64,000 nucleotides of DNA from G963664585 sp963664585 (GCA_963664585.2 CAXXEO010000002.1:176156-240155); one strand, 5' to 3'; positions 54,148 to 63,457 are shown, numbered from the stretch's first letter. Notes: generated from the letters alone by a model not told the origin. A program made the numbers and translations.

Positions 54148-54318
54148 TTATTGGGGATTGGGGGCTCCGACGGGGCAAACACCGGCGCAAGCGCCACATT
54201 CGATGCAGAGAGCAGCGTCAATCGCGTACTTGGTTTCGCCGGCAGAGATGCAGCTGACAGGGCACTCGGGTTCGCACGCTCCGCAACTGATGCAATCATC
54301 ATTGATAAAATAGGCCAT
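54148..54318 (-). CDS. 2[4Fe-4S] ferredoxin
   Basis: 56 aa. Classic clostridial ferredoxin: MAYFINDDCISCGACEPECP with a second cluster motif CIECGACAGVCP, each CxxCxxCxxxCP. Low-potential electron carrier for anaerobic metabolism. ATG 54318 behind AGGGAGGTG. It sits between trmN6 and ricT, where yabA occurs in Bacillus. Confidence 0.95.
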   Translation of the reverse strand: MAYFINDDCISCGACEPECPVSCISAGETKYAIDAALCIECGACAGVCPVGAPNPQ

Positions 54319-54400
54319 ACTGGTACACCTCCCTTAATATTCATGGTTATTCTAACATATCTATTCACAAAAATACAGAGTTTGCAGATAATTTTTGGAA

Positions 54401-55267
54401 TTATCCCTCGATATCCTTTAAGCTCTTGATTTCCTCGCTGCTTAAGCGAATCTGTCCGTCCTTGATGACCTTGACCTCTTTCTTGTTGTAAATGCGGATA
54501 CTGCCGTCCCCGCCCCGATCAAGGCAAACCTTAATCACACCGGTGAGAAGGTTTATCTCGGTCACTGTGCCATTACCATCGGCCGTCTGCACAATTGCCC
54601 CCGTCTTGGGTGTGGTGCGCAAGAGATCTTCATAAGCCTCCTGTTCAAACTTAAGACAGCACATTAACCGACCACAGGTTCCAGATATTTTGGCTGGATT
54701 TAAAGACAAGCCTTGTTCTTTAGCCATTTTAATGGAAACCGGTTGAAATTCACCCAAAAAGGTTGCGCAGCAGAACGGACGCCCGCAGATACCCAGTCCC
54801 CCAAGCATTTTGGCCTCGTCACGCACCCCGATCTGGCGAAGCTCTATGCGGGTGCGAAAAACCGACGCAAGATCCTTGACGAGCTCACGGAAGTCCACCC
54901 GTCCATCCGCGGTGAAGTAAAAGAGGATTTTGTTGTTATCGAAGGTGTATTCAACGTCCACAAGTTTCATCTCCAGCTTGTGTTCGATGATCTTTTTCTG
55001 ACAGACTTCAAAGGCGCTCTTCGACTTCTGACAGTTATCCGCCACCGCCTTCATATCCTCGGCCGTAGCGGGGCGTATCACCTTTTTTAGGGGCTTAATA
55101 ATTTCCGATTCCTCTACCTCGCGGTTCTCTATGGCCACCTGGCCGCACTCAACCCCACGGGCGGTCTCTACGATTACATTCTCGCCCAGTTTGAGGGTGT
55201 ATTCACCGGGGTCAAAATAGTATATCTTGCCAACCTCTTTAAATCGCACTCCGATTACCTCTGCCAT
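54401..55267 (-). CDS. ricT: PSP1-domain regulator RicT (YaaT)
   Basis: 288 aa. Component of the Y-complex (RicAFT) that aids RNase Y-dependent RNA processing and sporulation in B. subtilis. PSP1 domain with VGKIYYFDPGEYTLKLGE, and the cysteine set GICGRPFCCATFL and GTCGRLMCCLKFE that binds a 4Fe-4S cluster. ATG 55267 with GGAGGCAAT. Same order as yaaT after holB in Bacillus. Confidence 0.95.
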   Translation of the reverse strand: MAEVIGVRFKEVGKIYYFDPGEYTLKLGENVIVETARGVECGQVAIENREVEESEIIKPLKKVIRPATAEDMKAVADNCQKSKSAFEVCQKKIIEHKLEMKLVDVEYTFDNNKILFYFTADGRVDFRELVKDLASVFRTRIELRQIGVRDEAKMLGGLGICGRPFCCATFLGEFQPVSIKMAKEQGLSLNPAKISGTCGRLMCCLKFEQEAYEDLLRTTPKTGAIVQTADGNGTVTEINLLTGVIKVCLDRGGDGSIRIYNKKEVKVIKDGQIRLSSEEIKSLKDIEG

Positions 55268-55370
55268 ATTGCCTCCATTTCTTTATTGGAAGGAACCGGG
55301 CGTCTTGCCACCCTTTGTCCCAATAGCCGCATTTATATTGTTCCCCTATTTAAGGGGAAATCCTTCTGCC

Positions 55371-55397
55371 TTGTTTTCTCCGTCTGCGGCGAAAACA
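55371..55397. repeat. Degenerate hairpin between holB and ricT
   Basis: TTGTTTTCTCCGTCTGC/GGCGAAAACAG; weak relative of the GGCGGGG hairpins. Confidence 0.4.
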
Positions 55398-55441
55398 GAG
55401 AGAGGATTATCGTTTGACTTAGGATTCATACGATCACTGCT

Positions 55442-56338
55442 CTAAACCATCCCGTAGCAAAACCGTGTTGACAATGCCGCGATTCCTACATTTTGCCCGG
55501 CGGCAAGTACTGCGCTATCGGCCAATTCAGCCAGCCGGATCGCCGCACCGGATGTAAGCCGTGGGAGGCCGCCCTGATAGGATAAAGCCATCTGCGCGAC
55601 GGCGTAGGCCTTGAGCGCCTCCATGAATCGAACAAAGCGCTCGCGATCCTTTTCCATAGGGGCCAGCAGGGAGAGCATCTCATAAGCTCTGCCCGCTGCT
55701 GTCGCATCAATAAACAAGGCTAGCCGTCCGGCATCCTGTCCCATTTTATCATCCTTAAAGATGATCAGCGTCCCGCCAATGCTGCCTCCTGAAAGGGCGG
55801 CAGCTGCTGCCATTTTTTCCTCTTCGGCAGAAGAAAATACAATCCCTTGAGCCAATAATATTTGCTTTGCCCCTTGGGCACACTCCTTCGGAGAAAGCAC
55901 ATCCAGAGTGATCACCGCGGCACGCGAGCGTATGGTCGGAAGCAGGGCCTCGCGGCTTACGCAGGTAAGAATAAAGAAGGTGTTATTCGGGGGCTCTTCA
56001 GTCAGTTTAAGAAGAGCATTTTGCGCCTGAGCGGTCAAATTCTGAGCATCAAGCAAGACAAATACGCGACACTCGGCCTCATTGGGCCTTATTTGGGCAT
56101 CCAGCCGGAGCTGGCGAATGGCTTCCACATGAAAGCTTCGCCCACCACCTGCGCCAGAAATTATAGTCAGATCCGGATGGTTTCCGGCAAGGGCCTTTTT
56201 TCGATGCAGTCCTTCGCCAAATGAAATTCCTGCCGTCTTTTCAAAGAGGGCAGCCGCAATCAGGGTGGCTAATGTTTTTCTGCCGCTTCCCACAGGGCCC
56301 TCAATAATCAGTGCATGGGGAAAACGCCCACCGCTCAT
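55442..56338 (-). CDS. holB: DNA polymerase III delta-prime subunit; N-terminus uncertain
   Basis: At least 298 aa. Clamp-loader subunit: RFPHALIIEGPVGSGRKTL, the sensor region LLKLTEEPPNNTFFILTC and SRAAVITLDV. From ATG 56338 the RFPHALI block starts at residue 5, whereas homologues have about 20 residues before it. The frame stays open upstream (FDAFYYNKKPKKTLAALM) but has no ATG, GTG or TTG. A CTG at 56395 has AAGGCGGG at the right distance, so the real start may be non-canonical. No zinc-site cysteines. Confidence 0.88.
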   Translation of the reverse strand: MSGGRFPHALIIEGPVGSGRKTLATLIAAALFEKTAGISFGEGLHRKKALAGNHPDLTIISGAGGGRSFHVEAIRQLRLDAQIRPNEAECRVFVLLDAQNLTAQAQNALLKLTEEPPNNTFFILTCVSREALLPTIRSRAAVITLDVLSPKECAQGAKQILLAQGIVFSSAEEEKMAAAAALSGGSIGGTLIIFKDDKMGQDAGRLALFIDATAAGRAYEMLSLLAPMEKDRERFVRFMEALKAYAVAQMALSYQGGLPRLTSGAAIRLAELADSAVLAAGQNVGIAALSTRFCYGMV

Positions 56339-56419
56339 CAGGGCGGCGAGCGTCTTTTTTGGTTTTTTATTATAATAAAAAGCGTCGAACAGCAGGAAAA
56401 TCCCGCCTTTACTTATGGT

Positions 56420-56743
56420 TTATACTTTTTCGAATCTCTCCACATTCGTAATGAAAATGGTCGCGCCGCCGATCTGCACCTCAACTGGGAAAGAAGTATA
56501 CATGCCTACACCGTAAGACGCGGACGAAGGCACCATATGGGTGCGCTTTTTAGAGTGTTTAGCGATGATCTCAACGACCTCATCCACCTTGTCGTCATCT
56601 GTGCCACAAATAAAGGTGGTGTTTCCCGCCATTAAAAATCCGCCGGTTGTGGCAAGCCTTGTCACCTGAAATTTCTCCTTGGTTAAGGCACTTTGCACTT
56701 TGGAGCTGTCGTCATTGGAAACGATGGCCATGATAAGTTTCAT
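56420..56743 (-). CDS. darA: Cyclic-di-AMP receptor DarA (PII-like, YaaQ)
   Basis: 107 aa. PII-like protein that binds c-di-AMP. It starts MKLIMAIVSNDDSSKVQSAL, then LATTGGFLMAGNTTF and a C-terminal QIGGATIFITNVERFEKV, all conserved in DarA. ATG with GGAGGTTTT. It precedes holB as in the Bacillus yaaQ-yaaR-holB order, with yaaR missing. Confidence 0.96.
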   Translation of the reverse strand: MKLIMAIVSNDDSSKVQSALTKEKFQVTRLATTGGFLMAGNTTFICGTDDDKVDEVVEIIAKHSKKRTHMVPSSASYGVGMYTSFPVEVQIGGATIFITNVERFEKV

Positions 56744-57008
56744 ACTGCAAAACCTCCATTCGTTGGCTTATTGAGCCAATACTTTATACAATTTGGGTAT
56801 TACCCGGGGAAACAATATAAGCTGCATCTGACTAAGCCACGAAAACAACGGGCAAATCAGACATAGAGTGGCAACCTGATGTTTTCTGGTAAATGCACCT
56901 CGACTTAAGCTGCGGTAAGGAACTGGACCCATATTCAGCATAGCACCTCCAAGTGAAAGACGACTGAATATTAGCGGAAAATTGGAAAGCCACCATTCAT
57001 TTACAACT

Positions 57009-58322
57009 TTATTTTACCACATATATCATTTCTGCACCAGTGATTTCAAGGTTTTTTTTCAGCTCGTCCGTAATCACCTCACCAGGCATAAGCAGGGGCA
57101 GGCCTGGCGGACAGATACTCGTGACGCGGGCGGCGATTCTTCCTGTGGTATTTTCCACTGTAATTTCCTCAGCAGAAGAAAAGGCGGCTTGCCGTGGCGT
57201 AAGAAGGGCATTTCCCCTCGGCAGTACGGCTTTGCCTGCCTTAGATTGTCCCGCCGGCAGCGTCTCGATCAATGCGGCCACTGCGGCTATATCTTCCCCT
57301 TCGATATCAGGAAGGAGAACGCAATGGGTTTCAGACAGGTATTCAGGCTCGATGCCTTGTTTGACAAGGAGATCATAGAAATTCTGTTTATCGTATCCAG
57401 CAGCCGCGTAATGGAGACAAATGCGGCAGGGGTCGCAGAGCCCCGACGTTCCCCAAATTCCTTTTGCAGCCGCTTGTTTTCTTATTCGGGCGACTCTATC
57501 GGCGACATCAAAAAGCTTATTTGGTATCTCCTCCTCCAGCCGGGGAAGCAGCATGTCCGCCGAAAGCATGATCAGAAAGCTCGGGCTTGTTGAGCCGAAC
57601 ATGGCCATCCGCTGGAGAGCGGTTGGCAGTTTTTCTCCGTTAATATGCAGAAGCGCGGCGCCTGTTAGCGCGGGGAGTGTCTTGTGGAGGGAGTCGGAGC
57701 AGGCGGCGGCTCCAAGACCAATGGGATGAAGTCCAAAAGAAAAGAGATGCGCTCCGTGGGCATTATCCACCAGAAGGGGAGTCCCATAAGAACGGCAGAT
57801 ATCCGCAATAGCCCCCACGTCGCACAGCACCCCGTAATAATCGGGTGTCGTGAGGTAGACGGCCGAGGCATGGGGATTTTCCAACAAAGCAGCCTCCACC
57901 TGTCGGGCTGTTACCCGTCCGGGAAGGGAGGGGCCGCTTTCCTCCTCCGGATAGAGCCAGATGGGTCGCAAATCCAGAAGTGCTAAAGCGTTGACAGCTG
58001 AAACGTGAGCGTTTCGGCCCATAATAACGGAAGACATGGGCGGGCAATAGGCGGCCAGCATCGCCTGAATGCAAAGGGTAGAGCCTCCCGTGGAAAGGAG
58101 CGTACCCTCTGCCCCATAAATATGGGCATATGCCTTCTCGAGTTGGGCGATTGGTCCTGTGGGAGCGTAAAGGCAGTCTGTAGAGGAAAGCTCGGTCAGA
58201 TCATAAGGAGCAGCACCATCTAAGGGATAGGGCAGCCTCCCCTTGTGTCCGGGGGTGTGCATGCGCCTTGTATTGCGGCTGATATACGCCTCCATGGCCT
58301 GATAAAGAGATTGCTTGTCCAT
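57009..58322 (-). CDS. Orn/Lys/Arg decarboxylase-family PLP protein (YaaO-like)
   Basis: 437 aa. Fold-type I PLP enzyme of the group-III decarboxylase family: RRMHTPGHKGRLP near the N-terminus, STGGSTLCIQAML, VDNAHGAHLFSFG, and the PLP lysine in DSLHKTLPALTG. The short C-terminal domain fits YaaO-like arginine/lysine decarboxylases (polyamine synthesis); substrate unknown. Start ATG 58322 or 58334, undecided by ribosome site. It lies upstream of darA across a 265-base gap without a tmk gene. Confidence 0.87.
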   Translation of the reverse strand: MDKQSLYQAMEAYISRNTRRMHTPGHKGRLPYPLDGAAPYDLTELSSTDCLYAPTGPIAQLEKAYAHIYGAEGTLLSTGGSTLCIQAMLAAYCPPMSSVIMGRNAHVSAVNALALLDLRPIWLYPEEESGPSLPGRVTARQVEAALLENPHASAVYLTTPDYYGVLCDVGAIADICRSYGTPLLVDNAHGAHLFSFGLHPIGLGAAACSDSLHKTLPALTGAALLHINGEKLPTALQRMAMFGSTSPSFLIMLSADMLLPRLEEEIPNKLFDVADRVARIRKQAAAKGIWGTSGLCDPCRICLHYAAAGYDKQNFYDLLVKQGIEPEYLSETHCVLLPDIEGEDIAAVAALIETLPAGQSKAGKAVLPRGNALLTPRQAAFSSAEEITVENTTGRIAARVTSICPPGLPLLMPGEVITDELKKNLEITGAEMIYVVK

Positions 58323-58430
58323 ATTGACCGCCATTTCTCCGGCGATGCCAGATCATTAACGTTGATGCCGCCCTGTTCTCCACGAGTGAGCTTGACGAAC
58401 GGTTTATTCTCTTTTCCCCCATGGCGGGCA

Positions 58431-59527
58431 TCAGCTTCGGAGCTTTCTTTTGAACTTACCAAGCCACTCACGCAGGTCAATCGCCTTGTCAATCAGAACC
58501 GCCATTGTTGGCTTATAGATATAGTCAAACTCGCCCTGCAAGCTCGTCCAGCGTTCCATTAAAGCCCTTTTTGAAGCGGTACAGCCCATAAAGGGGATTA
58601 GATTCTTCCAAGTTTCCCGACACGCCCTGAAAGTCATAAACAGTGCAGCCTGTTTCGATAGCCCAGCGGATCATTTCCCACTGGATCAGATAGTTTGGCA
58701 TTACATTGCGATATTCGTTATCAGAGGCACCATAGACATAACAGGTTTTTCCCGCGAAGTTTACCGTAATAGCTCCAGAAACGGGCTTGTCCTGATAAAA
58801 AGCCATATACAGCCTTGCTTTATCCCCAGCGAGGACAGCATCCGGGCAAAATAGCTTTTGGGGCGCACAGCAAAGCCATCCCGATGTCCTGTAGTCTCCA
58901 TCAACCGCACAAAATCGTCCAGATGTTCCTCACCCACAACACGAATCTCAACCTCATGCTTCTGGGCTACACGGACATTATAGCGGGTCTTCTGGGTCAG
59001 ATGGGCTAGGATCTCCTCCTCGTTTCTTCCCTCCAAATAAAGACGGTAGTTAAAACGCGCCTGAATCGTCTCAAAGCCGTCGCCATCGGCAATCTGTCCA
59101 AATCCCATGGAAGTGGCAAGCGCAGCGAATTCGGTATCAGTTTTGAGCACATCCGGGTCCATCTTGAACAGATAAGCGTTATATTTTTTTTGCCAGTGCA
59201 TCCGCCCCGGCCTTTAACTCCTTCAGAACCTCCACCGTCATGAAGGTCGCAGACCGGCCCCCGGGGAGAATAGAGAAGATAGGTGCCAAACAAGGGAACT
59301 TTTTGGGCAAGCACACACATAGCGCCTTTGATGACGCCATTTTCATCCCTCGTGACGACTGCCTCAAAGCCCCAATTGTTCTTTACCAGCCGCCAGTCAG
59401 TACACTGGGTAAAGGAGCCCTGTGGATGCTCTCTGATAAATTTGTCATATTCGCCATAGCCTTCCGGCTTTACAATTTCAAAGATGATGATCCCCTCGAT
59501 TCTATTCTGTAACAGGCAGTGCTTCAT
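58431..59527 (-). pseudogene. FemA/FemB-family peptidyltransferase, four frameshifts
   Basis: Family that adds amino acids to the lipid II peptide bridge. Joined across frames it is about 365 aa: FTQCTDWRLVKNNWGF, YSPRGPVCDLHD, LFKMDPDV, TRYNVRVAQKHEVEIRVVG, FAGKTCYVYGASDNEYRNV, VYDFQGVSGNLEESNPLYGL and a final LREWLGKFKRKLRS. Breaks lie near 59235 (extra G), 59184-59191 (A8 for A7), about 58840 (one G missing) and about 58540 (extra G). All are single-base changes, so sequencing error is as likely as true decay. ATG 59527 with AGGG upstream. Confidence 0.85.
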
Positions 59528-59703
59528 ACTCAACCCTGTTTAAATGGTATTAAACCAGCGGGGAAGCCGCCCTTTGCCACAGAGACTATAGCTTCTCTAC
59601 GCTTTCAGCAGCGGATCCCGTTAGAGCAGCGGTTTTATAAGAGTATCCTCATACCTGTCGATAATTATTTGCATTATAGCATATATATTTGCCTATTTAA
59701 AGG

Positions 59704-59731
59704 AAAAAAAGGCGGATTTCTCCGCCTTTAG
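59704..59731 (-). terminator. Terminator downstream of queG
   Basis: Minus strand: TAAAGGCGGAGAAATCCGCC followed by seven T. Confidence 0.85.
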
Positions 59732-59837
59732 AGGAATACAAAATCAGTTTCTCTTTCGACTTTGGATAAATTAAGAGTTTTGCCAACTGTTTTTAGTAAG
59801 CTTAAATTAAAATTTTTCCCTATTTTCCTACCGCAGA

Positions 59838-59943
59838 TATAGTTGATTAACTTGAAAACAAGCTTGTGATTTCTTCCCCCGCCTTCGGCGGGGGAAGAAA
59901 ATGACATTTTATATATAGCCAATTTTTAAGTTAATTGGCTATA
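59838..59943 (+). repeat. Family R palindromic element, copy R7
   Basis: TATAGTTGATTAACTTGAAAAC left end, hairpin CTTCCCCCGCC-TTC-GGCGGGGGAAG, right end TTTTTAAGTTAATTGGCTATA. Lies between queG and its terminator. Confidence 0.9.
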
Positions 59944-60022
59944 GGAAAAAGAAAGCTATTTATAAATAACAAACCAAAATAAAAGCACCAAACGCACAGC
60001 TTTTATTCTGGTTTCACGATCC

Positions 60023-60821
60023 TCAAATTTCTTTGAGCACCTCGGGTCCCCGAAATGAAATAGCGCGATTTTCCATCAGTCTCTCAAGATTGCAAAGATC
60101 TATATGCGGTTCAATTCCATCTAAAAAGCCCTTGATATCGGTTCGCTCTGGATTTTGATTAGCCGGACACGCGTCGATACAGATGTCGCAGCCCCATACA
60201 AGGCCTCCGGTCCTCACCCAGCTCTCCTCCTCCGGGGAAAGCTCCCCCTTCTTCTGGCTCACCGCCGAACGGCAATGGTCTCGGTCAATCCCGTCCTCCC
60301 GTATAGCATCCCCAGGACAAAGGCGCATACAGCGGCCGCAGCCGATGCAGCTTCGCGGGTTTTTTTCGATGTTTCTGACGGGTGTGTCTATCTTATCCAA
60401 GGCAAGGTCAGTGATAATTTCACCGATAAAGACATAAGACCCATACCGTTCGTTGATCAACAGACGGCCCAGCCCCCGTTTTCCCAGTCCAGCAAGCTCA
60501 GCGGCAGCCACCTCCCGGATCGGGGAGTTATCCGTAAAGCATGCAAAGCGATTTTGAGGAAATACAGCAGCAAGTTTGTCGGCAGCTGCATTTTAGCATC
60601 GTACCCGCCACTAAATGATAATCGGTAACAATGGCATAGCGCGAAATATTTCTCCCCTCAAACTCGCCTGTATAATAGGGAAAAAGGCAGACAATGACCG
60701 TGACGGGATTCTCCATCAAGCGGACCTGCGAGGAGCCTGCCCCCTGCTTTTTCAGCCCTTCAAAGGAGGCAAGGCCCCAAAGCTCAATCCCAGCGGCAGA
60801 CATAATATCGGTGATGTTCAT
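60023..60821 (-). pseudogene. queG: Epoxyqueuosine reductase-like iron-sulfur protein, one frameshift
   Basis: About 266 aa across two frames. QueG reduces epoxyqueuosine to queuosine in tRNA using cobalamin and two 4Fe-4S clusters. N-terminal frame: GIELWGLASFEGL and RYAIVTDYHLVAGTMLK. C-terminal frame: GLGKRGLGRLLINERYGSYVFIGE, cluster motifs CIGCGRCMRLCP and CDICIDACPANQ. A single extra base near 60590 (AAAATGCAG should read AAAGCAG) breaks the frame; correcting it reads AAADKLAAVFPQNRFACFTD. Shorter than E. coli QueG, as in many clostridia. Confidence 0.85.
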
Positions 60822-60994
60822 GAGGTCACACTCTTATGCCTTTCTGTATCTTTTTCTCAATTTGCGACAGAGAAAAGACTGAATGCAATTTCTATTTAAA
60901 AATAGTATGCCTTTATATTGGGCTTAAATCTCTTTTCTGGTCGCTTTACCGATATGCCGCAACGTTGACAAGGAACAACAATGACAAACTGACG

Positions 60995-63235
60995 TCAATT
61001 GCATTTGGAATAACCGCAGGAACGACAGGCTACACATCCACCCTCATGTTCCAAAAGTTCACCGCATTCGGGACAATATTTGAGATCATGCACCCCGTCC
61101 TTCCCTAATGTGCTTTTTTCTGTAGCGGTAACGGGGGCAGCCGGTTCGCCGGCGATCATTTTGGCCGCCCGCTGGACTACCCTTGCGATGGCATCCGGAC
61201 AGGAGGTGCAGTTGACCCCCGGACGGCGGATGGTCGACGGGCAGCGTATTCCCCGCAGCTGCTCAAGAATTTCGTCCAGACTCACCCCTGAGCGCAGGGC
61301 AACCGAAGTCCAGACGAGCCGCCGCCTCGGATTGCGACGGACACCCGCCCGCCTTTCCGGTAGAGGTAAAGACTTCGCAGATACCGTTTTCGTCGTAGTT
61401 AACGGTAACATAGAGGTTACCACATCCGATTTTCATGCGCTCGGTAATCCCCTGGGTGACCTCAGGGCGAGGACGGGGGCGAATGTCCCGAAGCACGGGA
61501 GCCACTCCATCAGCTGTCTTAATCTCACCAATGTTAAGCACCTGTCCCTCACGGCTGCCGTCGCGGTAGATGGTGACTCCCTTGCAGCCAAGCGTATAGG
61601 CCAGCAGGAAAACCTCTCGCACCTCATCCTGGGTGGCGTCATGCCGAAAATTCACCGTCTTTGATACGGCATTGTCTGTGTGGCGCTGAAAAGCAGCTTG
61701 CATTTGCACATGATAGATAGGCGAAATATCATGGGAACAGACGAAGATCCGCCTCAAATCCTCGGGCAGCTCTTCAATATGCTGAAGGCTCCCCTCGGAG
61801 GCAATACGTTTCATCAGTTCCTCGGAATAGAGACCCCGTTCCTCCAGAGTGCTTTTCAGCACGGGATTGACCTCGATAAGCTGGGTCCCATCCATCACAT
61901 TTCGCATATAAACATAAGCAAAAAACCGGTTCAACACCTGATGAGCAGCCCGCTATGATGGAAAGTGTACCCGTGGGGGCGATGGTGGTTGTGGTGGCGT
62001 TGCGGATTGCGCCTCCATCCTTTAAAGTACTCTCTGAAAAGAGTGGGAAGCTGCCCCGCTTAGCGGCAAGCTCTTTGGAAGCAGCATGGGAACGGTCATT
62101 GATAAAACGCATAATCTCCTCACCAAGCGCCACCCCCTCATCGGAGTTGTAACCAATCCCGAGACGGAGAAGCAGGTCGGAGAAGCCCATTACGCCAAGG
62201 CCGATTTTACGGGTCGCCTTAGTAGTTTCTTCTATCTGGACGAGGGGATATTTATTAATCTCGATCACATTGTCCAAAAAGTGGACGGCGTCATCTACCG
62301 TACGTCCCAGCTTATCATAATCCACTGACAAGCCCTTAGTCCGCACTTTTAGCATATTAACAAGGTTAATCGACCCCAGGTTGCAGGATTCATAGGGAAG
62401 AAGGGGCTGTTCACCACAAGGATTCGTGCTTTCGATCTCGCCCTGGGACGGGACGACGTTGTCCCGGTTAAGGCGGTCAAGGAAAATAATTCCCGGCTCA
62501 CCATTCCGATAAGCGCCTTCCACGATGCGGGAAAAAACCTCACCTGCATCAAGAGTATTCACCACAGTTTTATACTTGGGGTCGATGAGATGATAGCTTT
62601 CGCCTTTTTCTACAGCCTGCATAAACGCCTCGGTAATTCCTACCGAAACATTAAAGTTAGTAATGTCTGCATTGTCTTTTTTACAATCAATAAAGCTAAG
62701 GATGTCGGGATGATCCACACGCAGAATGCCCATGTTGGCCCCGCGGCGGGTTCCGCCCTGCTTAACCGCCTCTGTCGCCATATTAAAAACTTTCATAAAG
62801 CTGATTGGCCCACTGGCCACCCCGCCGGTAGAACGCACCGTTGACCCCGCAGCCCGCAGCCGTGAGAACGAGAAGCCTGTTCCCCCGCCCGACTTGTGAA
62901 TGAGAGCAGCCTGCTTGACTGCCTCGAAAATTTCTTCCATACTGTCCCCTATGGGGAGGACAAAACAGGCCGAAAGCTGACCCAGTTCCTTGCCGGCGTT
63001 CATCAGGGTCGGCGAGTTGGGAAGGAAGTCAAGATCAGTCATCATGTCAAAAAAAACGGTTTTCAACCGACTTATAATCAGCGTGCGGGTCAAAGGCTCC
63101 ATCTGCTTGCGCCACCGCCGAGGCCACGCGGCGAAAAAGGCCCTCTATCGTCTCCACAGGCTTTCCATTTTCGTCACGGTTCAGATAGCGGCGATTCAGG
63201 ACTTCTGCGGCATTTTTCCCAATTTTCATTATCAT
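60995..63235 (-). pseudogene. nrdJ: Adenosylcobalamin-dependent ribonucleotide reductase, three frameshifts
   Basis: About 745 aa when frames are joined. Class II RNR that makes deoxyribonucleotides without oxygen. Conserved: FLPNSPTLMNAG, SGGGTGFSFSRLR, STNPCGEQPLLPYESCNLGSI, TGTLSIIAGCSSGVEPVF, then YTLGCKGVTIYRDGSR, and C-terminal cysteines CPECGELL and CRSCGYSKC. Breaks: T8 for T7 at 63049-63056, T6 for T5 at 61920-61925, and an extra G near 61310, each +1. ATG start with GGAGAATG. Two NrdR-box-like sites lie just upstream. Confidence 0.9.
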
Positions 63236-63244
63236 TCTCCTCTT

Positions 63245-63291
63245 GTACTCTATATAGTAACTTATCGTATTTCGTATACTATATATTGTAT
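63245..63291. promoter_or_regulatory. Tandem NrdR-box-like operator of nrdJ
   Basis: Box 1 GTACTCTATATAGTAA (63245-63260) and box 2 ATACTATATATTGTAT (63276-63291), against the known consensus acaCwAtATaTwGtgt. Box 2 matches the 10-base core fully, box 1 in 9 of 10. They are 31 bases apart, about three helical turns, the arrangement expected for NrdR. Confidence 0.75.
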
Positions 63292-63448
63292 CACTGTCCT
63301 CGTTTTTTGAACAGTGTTAAATATGACGAGTCCTCTGTCTATTTGTTGTTCATCTTTTAGTGCTAAACTTATTTTTTAGTATTATGTAATTTGTTCTCAT
63401 TCCCCCCCCGCAACGTCAGATGAACGCTCTTTTAACTTTGAAATAGTA

Positions 63449-63457
63449 TGATATAAT
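63449..63457 (+). promoter_or_regulatory. Extended -10 promoter of the membrane protein at 63551
   Basis: TGATATAAT, an extended -10 element; the -35 region is poor. Confidence 0.45.

Larger units (their letters stand above)
59528..60022. other. Gap between femAB-like gene and queG
   Basis: No gene supported. It holds the terminator at 59704-59731 and repeat R7; the rest is AT-rich without visible structure. Confidence 0.6.

Noticed and set aside
15374..55397. All GGCGGGG hairpins as ordinary rho-independent terminators
   Set aside because: Most lack a T-tract on either strand, and several lie upstream of starts or inside operons; true terminators with T-runs are found separately.
59728..59922. 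64-aa minus-strand reading frame past queG
   Set aside because: It is largely a translation of repeat R7 and has no ribosome site.
30643..59943. CRISPR array
   Set aside because: The repeats are kilobases apart, about 106 bp long and palindromic, with no regular spacers and no cas genes.
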